DNA from: Glycine soja
Lineage: Eukaryota; Streptophyta; Magnoliopsida; Fabales; Fabaceae
DNA: 64,000 nt
Assembly (NCBI RefSeq): GCF_004193775.1
Contig: NC_041019.1
Location: forward strand, 14,107,020 to 14,171,019
Direction: 5' to 3'
The translations under genes were made by a program, and so were the position numbers. Below, piece after piece: positions 56,743 to 64,000 of this stretch. Under the pieces are notes generated by a model. The model saw nothing but the letters and a program-made list of their open reading frames with translations. It was not told the DNA's origin and searched no databases. Each line of letters starts with the position of its first letter. Position 1 is the first letter of the stretch.

Positions 56743-57119
56743 TAATTATGTTATAAAATAATTAATGTCGCTATCTATAACACTAAAATTTCTAATATGT
56801 ATTTAATACAAATGTAAATTTACATAATAAATTTTGTGACAATTAATTTGTTTACATATACAAATTTTTATGAAATATATAATTTTTTTAAAATTTATAT
56901 ATATAAAAAAATACATTATTAGATCAAAAACTTATTACAACGACAAACACATGGTTTCCTCTCATAATAATCCTCATCAACAATACAAGAAGCAACAGTG
57001 GAAAAATGCTCGTAGATCTAACACCACACATATTTAAAAAAACCAAAAAAAAATCAAATCAATACTCAATATAAGCTACAAAACTAATAATTAAATTTAA
57101 AATAAATTATAGATACCTG

Positions 57120-58080
57120 TAAAAATGTGATATATCCTGCAAGTTGTCTGACGGTTCTCTTTGACGCATCATTCAAATTCTCACATATATGGACCAGTGC
57201 AGCCACTCCCTATGAGTAGCTTCCAATTTGGCTGAGGTCAGGAAATGCATCTAAGAATACCACATGCACGTGTGTGACACTCTTGTTAACAAAGAGTGTG
57301 CAACCTACTAGATGCAAAAGATATGCTCAAGCTGCTACGATCCATTGTCCTGCGTCACATTTGTTACAATAAATGTCTCACAACTAGGATAATCGAACAT
57401 ATGCCCCATGACATTGAAATGTCTCATCTCTTGCTTCTTGTGAACTGACTTCAAGCAACTCAACTAACCAGTCCATGACTTGGTTTACATGAAGAGCATC
57501 AAAGGTATAGAATGCGTCTGTAATGGGAAGATGTAACAATGATGCCACATCATTGAGGGTGATGATGACCTCTCCTACCAAAAGATGGAAACTACTAGTT
57601 TTCTTATGTCACCTCTCCGCAAAAGTAGATATAAGTCTCCTGTCACCAGTATCCAAGGAACATGCAATCAGAGGACTTAATCTTGTGGTAGCCACTATGC
57701 CTTCAATATTTGGAGCAGACCTTCCAAATTTTTCTACTCTCCTTCCATGAGAGGACAACTTCAACTTAGGATGTTCCTGAAAAAAATTAAATCATTTCAA
57801 CTTAAATAAAAAATATTTATGAAAATATTATATATTTTTAAAAAATAAATATCTCTTCATTCCAAACTGTGATTGCCACATGATGAACATATTTCGTCAA
57901 AACTAATGTATCATGGGGTCCGCCTGGAAAACCCTGGGCATCAGCAACTACATCATAAGCAATTGTCTCTTGAGGCTGCTCATAAATCTCATCAGTTGCA
58001 TAATCCACATGCTCAACATCCTAGCAATAGGTGCAGATGCTCGTTGTCTACGTGCAGATGTTGTCGGCCTTCACTACACT
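57120..58080 (-). pseudogene. Plant mobile domain (PMD) protein, decayed
   Basis: PMD proteins are plant proteins related to transposon-encoded and MAIN-type proteins; their role here is unknown. The minus strand gives DVVADAQGFPGGPHDTLVLT (about 57870-57945) and VHHVAITVWNEE. After a gap of about 80 bp that may be an intron (acceptor TTTTTTTCAG), it gives PKLKLSSHGRRVEKFGRSAP, LSPLIACSLDTGDRRLISTF, VGEVIITLNDVASLLHLPIT, VELLEVSSQEARDETFQCHG and, past stops near 57384 and 57378, LLHLVGCTLFVNKSVTHVHV and a final ALVHICENLNDASK. It is in-frame over long stretches but carries several stops and no clear start. Such genes commonly sit in Mutator-like elements; weak candidate ends are near 56610 and 59370. 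Confidence 0.75.
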
Positions 58081-58099
58081 AACTTCTGTCCCTAAGACT

Positions 58100-58972
58100 C
58101 TTCCTATATCTCTGTCTAAAATCTAACACAATCCTTTGGTTCTAACCATAATCTGAACATTTAAACAGTAATAACAATTAATGTCATCGTTCAAATAATA
58201 GCTGAGTTTCATAAACTAACTAACAAATTGACTAATAAATAAATTTAATTTAAAATATTGAATAAATTAGTATTTAATAATTCATAAATATATATTTAAC
58301 TAACTAACAAATTAACTAACAAATTTTTTAATTAACTTTTTTAATACTTTATATATTCATAAATCAATATGGAAATTCTTTTTAAATATTTATAGACTTC
58401 ACATCACTACTTCTAGTAAACTTAAATATATGATAAAAATTTAAGTACAATTTTGTTTTTTTTTATTTCTAATAAATGAGTATTTCATTTTTTTTAACAA
58501 ATTAGTATTTGAATAATTTTAAATATTTATAAACAAATGAAGAAATTTTAATTTTATACTTTCAAAGACTATTTATATAAATATTTAATACTATTAGTGT
58601 AATAATATTTATATGACTATATCAATAAAAACAATTATCATTTACAAATTTAGATTTTCTTGTTAAACTAATTTCTTCAATATATACTTATAAAAATGTG
58701 GAATTAATGATATTTAAATATTTATAAATAACTATTTCAAATATCAAATATAATTAAATTTCTTATATTTTAAAAATAAATAAATAAATTAATATTTATA
58801 CATTCATTTTTTAATAAAACAAATTTCTTAAATTATTTACTTATTGAATAAATTAATTATCAAAAACCAACTTCAAAAAACAAATATAATTAATTAAATA
58901 AAAACACATTAAAAAAATACAACAATATTTATTTATAAATTAATAAATTTTAAAAAATAAATACAGAGATTG
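58100..58972. other. AT-rich spacer upstream of the PMD pseudogene
   Basis: Extremely AT-rich with many AAATATTTAT words and no gene seen. Confidence 0.6.
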
Positions 58973-59090
58973 AAAATTCGTATAATTCATACAGGTTCAA
59001 TCTGTATAATTCATACGGATTGACAATCCGTATAATTCATACGGATTGACAATCCGTATGAATTATATGGATTTCCAATCCATATAAAGC
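58973..59090. repeat. Palindromic tandem repeat, ~26 bp unit
   Basis: ATACGGATTGACAATCCGTA is a near-perfect palindrome repeated with ATAATTCAT linkers in about four units that degrade toward both sides. It can form several alternative hairpins. Similar TACGGATTG words recur weakly at 60400-60500. Confidence 0.8.
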
Positions 59091-59400
59091 AGTGCCAGAT
59101 GCGTTCACTATCAAAAGAAGAAGAGGGGCGGAGATGAAGGGACTTACGGCGGAGACAATGACAACGTCGACGTTGACGACGGGGCACTCACTAGCGGCAC
59201 GACGTGAACGGAGGAATGAACGACGGCCTCTTGATGGCGTGAGGAAGCAAAATACAAAAACGAAGAAGAGGAACATTAGCAGGAATGTGTGAGGGAAAGG
59301 GAGAGGGACAACTTTTTATAATTTTAATTTAGGGCATTTTCGCCACTTCACTAAAATGTTGGGTGCACCTGCAATTTTGCTGGATGCACAAAGAAAATCC
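59091..59400. other. GC-richer stretch, no gene recognised
   Basis: 59092-59292 is open on the + strand and is arginine/threonine-rich (KRRRGAEMKGLTAETMTTST). I do not recognise a family. It may be the 5' part of the transposon carrying the PMD gene. 59360-59395 (TTGGGTGCACCTGC...TGGATGCAC) may be a terminal repeat. Confidence 0.3.
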
Positions 59401-59499
59401 TAAGGAAGCAACATTCATAAAATTCCTTTATTCTAAACTAGTCCAAATCACAAAGGCCTAATTGTTAATAGATCCAAAAGGAGGTTGCTATTGGTCCCT

Positions 59500-60130
59500 A
59501 CAACCTTTGCTATTGGCCCCTACAAATTTTAAAAACATGCTTTTGTTGTTGATTTTGTGTGCGAAAACATGCTTCCATTTTACATTTTCTATGAACTTCC
59601 TATGCAACAATGAAACTACATTTCCATTGTAGTATGTACAAAATTCATAATGGACATGTATTTCATTGTAGCATGGGGGTAAGTACAAAATCCACAGCAA
59701 AAACATGTTTTTGTTGTAGATTTTGCATGTAGAAACATGTTACCATTGTTGATTTTGTGCATAGAAACATGTTTCCTTTTTACATTTTGTATGAAACTTC
59801 CTTTACAACAACTGAAATACATTTACGTTGTACTGTGTACAAAATCTACAATGAAAGTATATTTTCATTGTAGTGCAGGGTGTGCGTACAAAATATAAAA
59901 CGGAAACACGCTTCCATGAATAAAATCAACAACGGAAATGTGTTTTCATTTTGTATTTTGTTTGCACCCCCTATACTACAATGGGAACGGGTTTCCATTG
60001 TGGATTTTGTACGTGATTGTATAAAGAAAATGTGTTTCGTGCGAATGACATTTTTGGAAAAAAAAAGTTTCAACCACTTGGTAGGAGCCATTAGCAAATG
60101 TGTGGGGCAACTAGTAACTCTCCACCTAAA
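59500..60130. repeat. Degenerate tandem and inverted repeats with AAACATG / CATTGTAG words
   Basis: AAAAACATGCTTTTGTTG (59531) and AAAAACATGTTTTTGTTG (59699) head related units about 168 bp apart. Further partial units with GGAAACACGCTTCCATGAA and TTTTCATTTTGTATTTTG continue to 60030. Open frames on both strands here share the phrases and are by-products of the repeat. Confidence 0.7.
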
Positions 60131-60499
60131 ATAGGTTGTGGTCCAACACCTATTAGTTGGACAAAGAGGTCTATCAACTTTCAGCATCACAAAAGTTGGG
60201 TAATTACTTAAGGCACCCCCACTTTTTTCTTGGTGCACCTCCAAAATTCCTAATATTCCTTTTTTATCCTTCCTCTCCCAAGAAAACGCAACACCAACCT
60301 CCACTGTGTACCAAACTCATCATCATGCCGCCATAACCACCCACCACCACCACACGCATCTCTACTTTTATATAATTATGGATTGAGGAATTCGTAGTAC
60401 ATTTATATTACAGATTACTCAATTTGTAATGCATTTTTCTATATTACATATTGCAATCCGTAATACAAATGTATTATAGATTTCTCAATCCGTAATAGA

Positions 60500-60790
60500 C
60501 ACAACTTCTTTCTTCAACACCGTTCTCGACCCCGACCACTACCTCTCCAAGCTCCTCAAACTTAATTCAATGGTCAACCTCCACCATTCTCTTGAAGCCA
60601 AGGACATTGCCGAGAACACCCCTGAGTCACGTGTTCTCACTATGTGTGACAAGACATGTTTTCTTCCTTTTGTGCTTCTACTGAGTCCAATGTTGATGCT
60701 CTTATGGAAAGGTTATGTTCGGTGATGGTGCCACCCATGGTGAAGAGGAAGATGGAGAGACGAAGAAAGTGAACCAGATGAAAAGGATAA
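60500..60790 (+). other. Possible gene fragment, unrecognised
   Basis: GC-richer than its surroundings. One frame reads LDPDHYLSKLLKLNSMVNLH then EAKDIAEN, and after a frame change ESNVDALMERL, which looks like former coding sequence. I cannot assign a family. No start or splice sites placed. Confidence 0.3.
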
Positions 60791-61564
60791 GATAGAAACT
60801 TTACAAATTTTGGGGAAGCAGCAAGTCAAAACGGGATTTGTTAAGTAATTGCCCAGAATTTGTATCGCTAAGCCTAAAAGATCGATTTCCAAATACACAT
60901 GTCTCATGCTAATTACCGTTTAAGTGTATGTGGTTTCAGTTTTGTTAGATTTTTTAGAATCACATTTAAATATCAATTAACATAATTTTATGTTAACTTT
61001 TACATATTTAGTTTCACGTTGAGAAATTAATTTTATATATAGAATTTATTCAAAATTGAAGCAACTTTAGGTTAATGATATGTTGGATGAAAAATTTATA
61101 TTCAATTTTAATGTTGACTTGTTTTTTTAATCAAAAAAAAAATCTAAATATAAGTCATATAACAATAATTTTGTAAAATCAATTTCATTTAAAAACAATT
61201 TTACCAATTTTGAAATGGTTTTAAAAATCATTTCAATTTCTTTATATTCATATACGTTTTGTTTTCAAATTGAAGTTTGAAAAAAAAAATTCCTTTTTAT
61301 TCTCCCTACATGGACACAATTAAGAGTTTTGTTGATTTTTCACCTTGTTCATCATTGAAGCACCATCCTCATAATTGCTAACCGCCACTTTTATGTTATT
61401 TTGTTTCCCCCCTCTTCATTTTGGTTATTATGTGTTTACTAAGTATGTGATTTAAACACTACATATTTAGTTGTAGGTTATTAGAATAGTGGTCCTTCCC
61501 ACTATATCATTCCTTGGGAGGACTTTTTTTGCTTTATATTATACTTTGTTCATTTTAAGGGATC

Positions 61565-61606
<42 letters not shown>

Positions 61607-62590
61607 AAGATAGGTGGGGTAGTTTTGGAAAAAGAATATTTAATTAGTTTGTGTGCTTGGCATGAGTTCCATTTTGAGTTAGGACAAGAAAATTTTCTCC
61701 TTGTTCGTCCAAATAGTCTAGTGGGTTTAATGTATTTCTGCCTCTCCTTTCAAACTAAAGTTTGCCCCTCATTCTTCAACCAGTTTTGTCCCTCTTGCTT
61801 TTTGTTCTTTTTATATTGTCTTCCATTTCTTCCAATTTCCTGTACCATTTCAACCAGTTATGGAATTTCATTTCTTCCTTTCCTGTACATTTTTCCACAC
61901 AAATTACAAAGTAGGTTTCCATGTGGTTTTGTATTTATGTTGATGATGTTCAATTTGACTTTGGAGGGGAGTGTTAATGGAATATAATTTATTTTTCTCA
62001 TGTACTTTTTCCAAACAGATAACAAAGTAGGTTTCTTTGCAGTTTTGTGTTTTAGGTTAATGGTGCTCAATTTAACTTTGGATTTTTGGGGGAGGGGTGT
62101 TATCGTGAAGTGGAATTCAATTTCTTCCACACAAAAGTCAAGCTTGATACTAGATAAAATAAAATGTAGTTACTAATTTTTTTAACATTTGTTACTGATG
62201 ATTTTCTATCAAATGTATTTATCTATTGTTGGTTTAATTAAAAGAATGAACAAAAGGAAACAAAAAGATAAGATATATTATGAAGATTAAACTACGATAT
62301 GTGCCTATAAGTCATATAAGTTGTTCATAGATTTTCAAGTTCTTCAAAAATGCTAATATCATTCAAACAAATGCATTTGATAAAAAAATGATATGAGCAG
62401 CATTAATCTCCATTCTAATCCTTTCGTTCTCTCATGGCTTTTTTCTTTTCTCTTACATTCATAAACACAATATTATAACAAACATATGGACAAGGGAATT
62501 TTAGATTAGATATTGTGTTAATTTCCTTTATATTTAATTTTATTTAGATCCATTTTAGGGGATAAAACCTATTCGTCGAGGTCGAGCTCC
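60791..62590. other. AT-rich intergenic DNA
   Basis: Contains an (AT)n run at 61568-61604. Two similar pieces at 61860-61985 and 61990-62110 share ACAAAGTAGGTTTC and TTTAACTTTGGA words, a local duplication of about 130 bp. No gene recognised. Confidence 0.55.
61568..61604. repeat. (AT)n microsatellite
   Basis: About 18 AT/TA units. Confidence 0.95.
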
Positions 62591-62598
62591 AACATGAT

Positions 62599-63000
62599 GT
62601 GTTAGGGAGCAACTTCAATGATTAAAAAGCTAGGTACTTAGTAGTTGTAGTAGCGGTGCCCGAAATACATTGGAGGGGAGTAGTGTATGTGGGGGGAAAA
62701 GACAAGTCTATGGGTGATAGCAAGCAAGAGCAACCAGTAGCTAGGCCTAAGAGAAAGAGCGGTGCATCAACATACCTTAGGGATTTCATATAACGGTAAG
62801 ATGCTGACATGTTGAGCTGACACCCTTATTTGCCATTTGTCTACCACTATGTTCTTCCATTTCCAAATTCTGTTAGGCCTTGTCACCACATAATTACAAA
62901 TTTTGTTATTACATCTTAGTATAAATATGAGTATAATGTAATAAGGCTTATATCAATGAAAATTACCCTTTTCTTCTTCTTTTGCTTTCTGGAGGTGTTG
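62599..63000 (+). other. Probable 5' LTR/leader of the right-edge Gypsy element
   Basis: TGTTAGGGAGC near 62600 is a plausible LTR start. TATAAATATGAG (about 62920) is a TATA-like box followed by the leader-like TTACCCTTTTCTTCTTCTTT. The LTR end and primer-binding site were not found, so the limits are tentative. Confidence 0.4.
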
Positions 63001-63004
63001 GTCC

Positions 63005-64000
63005 TTGAAGCCAGAAGTGTTTTTTCCTAACAATTTTGCTGCTCTCATTGACTCTCATTGTCCTTCAACAATGGCCAAGTCAACTCGTTCCAAGGTTTCT
63101 TCTGATTGCCTTGAGGATGCCATTGTTAAGCTCACTTCTCTGGCTTCGCGACATGAACGCAACCTATGTTTTAATTGCGATGAGAAGTTCCATCGCAGAC
63201 ACAAGTTCGTGTTTAGGGTTTTTCTGCTTATTGCAGATGATGATGACGGACCCATAGAAGACACCCTTGACTTGGGCCTTACACCTGGATCGCCTGATAA
63301 CCACAACCCGACCTCGGCCCAGATCAGTTTTCACTCCCTCTTAGGTCATTTAGCTCTTGAGACCTTGCGTTTGTTGGGTTATATTGACACGCATCAAGTG
63401 GTGATTTTAGTTTATGGGGGTAGTACCCACAACTTTATCCAAGAGCCGTTAGCATAACTATTGAGCCTGTCGACTTGGGCCACAACTCCCCTGAGTGTCA
63501 TGATGGGCAATGGTCAACACCTCAATTCAGGACATCACCTTCACGGTGGACCTCCATATTTTACCGTTAAGTGGTGCTAATGTCGTACTAGGTGTACAAT
63601 GGCTAAAGTCTTTGGGCCCAATTCTCATTGATTATAATGCTTTGTCCATGAAATTTTTCCACAACAATCGCATAGTCGAGCTAAAGGGTGATGTTGAATC
63701 TACACTTCATCTCCTTACACCACCTCAGTTTCGCCGTCTACTCCGTAAAGAAGGTGTTAGTGCTTACTTCCATATCTCCATCGCACCCACAGAGCTTCCT
63801 TCAACCCAAAACACCTCCACTTAGCTTCTTCCCGAAATTCAACTTCTCACCACCAAATTCACTTCCCTGTTTCAACCTCCCCTATCCTTGCCTCTATTAA
63901 GACCCATAAACCACCACATACACCTCCACCCAAACCCAGAGCTCGTTAATGTCCAACCATATCGCTATCCTTATTTTCAGAAACAAGAAATTGAAAGTCA
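63005..64000 (+). pseudogene. Ty3/Gypsy gag-pol fragment, continues past the window
   Basis: The + strand encodes a zinc-knuckle-like LCFNCDEKFHRRHKF, the protease region VVILVYGGSTHNFIQEPLA, then, after a stop at 63456 and a frame change near 63520, FTVDLHILPLSGANVVLGVQ and WLKSLGPILIDYN (protease-RT linker typical of plant chromovirus-like Gypsy). After a stop at 63822 comes the start of reverse transcriptase, INHHIHLHPNPELVNVQPYR YPYFQKQEIE. In the protease motif the catalytic aspartate of the usual V-D-G/S-G-S-T-H is tyrosine. The N-terminal gag is missing or heavily shortened. Not functional. Confidence 0.85.

Noticed and set aside
56608..59395. Clear Mutator element bounded by GTGCA...ACACCCAA repeats
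   Set aside because: The proposed ends match only loosely and no 9 bp TSD was found, so it is not listed as an element.
59846..60304. 152-codon minus-strand open frame
   Set aside because: It lies across degenerate repeats and shares phrases with frames on both strands; no family features.
60500..60790. VPS51 or other tethering-complex gene fragment
   Set aside because: A faint resemblance in one short stretch was not strong enough; kept as unrecognised.
61858..62130. Minus-strand 90-codon open frame
   Set aside because: Contains two copies of a local ~130 bp duplication; no recognisable domain.

Overview
This is a plant nuclear window, most likely soybean or a close Glycine/legume relative. 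The AT-rich background, TATA-type plant LTR promoters, a Sirevirus-like Copia element and LTR families rich in GTAATCGATTAC and CGCTTAGCG motifs all point that way. The species call is inference from sequence style, not from a database match. I see no convincing intact host gene. The window is almost entirely nested transposable elements and their decayed genes, and many element ends could be fixed to the base from terminal motifs plus target-site duplications (TSDs).

Layout. 1-3191: AT-rich intergenic DNA with a Mutator-like MITE (2418-2819). 3192-17293: one complete 14.1 kb Helitron on the + strand, with a 5' TC end, a 3' hairpin plus CTAG, and insertion between A and T. It carries three gene units in the same direction: an RPA70-like gene of at least 10 exons, a Rep-helicase gene broken by stops and frameshifts, and a small three-exon gene with a B3-like fold. 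17294-21680: AT-rich DNA holding a Mutator MITE with a perfect 9 bp TSD, a GC-rich hAT MITE with a perfect 8 bp TSD, and a Stowaway-type MITE with a local duplication over its end. 21681-28943: a CACTA element (TSD AAT) with a captured PDS5-like cohesin-regulator exon, into which two solo LTRs inserted (24046-25145 and 25749-28784).

29703-50983: a nest of LTR retrotransposons. The outer layer is a truncated minus-strand element of probable Tat lineage with its 3' LTR at 29703-30335, a decayed extra ORF on the opposite strand, and long arrays of about 60 bp repeats. It is interrupted by solo LTRs (30437-31398 and 40997-42394) and by a complete 5.6 kb non-autonomous Sirevirus-like element (34567-40176, TSD CCAAG). 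A minus-strand Gypsy gag-protease element (43057-50983) with no recognisable polymerase follows, itself split by two solo LTRs (45838-47363 and 48073-50795).

50984-64000: more diffuse. It holds a diverged repeat, a fold-back element with arms of roughly 350 bp (52994-54182), a solo LTR of the Tat-like family (TSD CCAAT), a tRNA-like relic, a decayed plant-mobile-domain gene (minus strand), palindromic and degenerate repeats, and at the right edge the start of a Gypsy gag-pol pseudogene that runs out of the window.

No biological system here looks clearly active. The most informative structures are the fully bounded Helitron with its B3-like third gene, the CACTA element carrying a host exon, and the small Sirevirus-like element. 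That last element contains a second promoter-like module and an internal copy of its own LTR/primer-binding-site junction.
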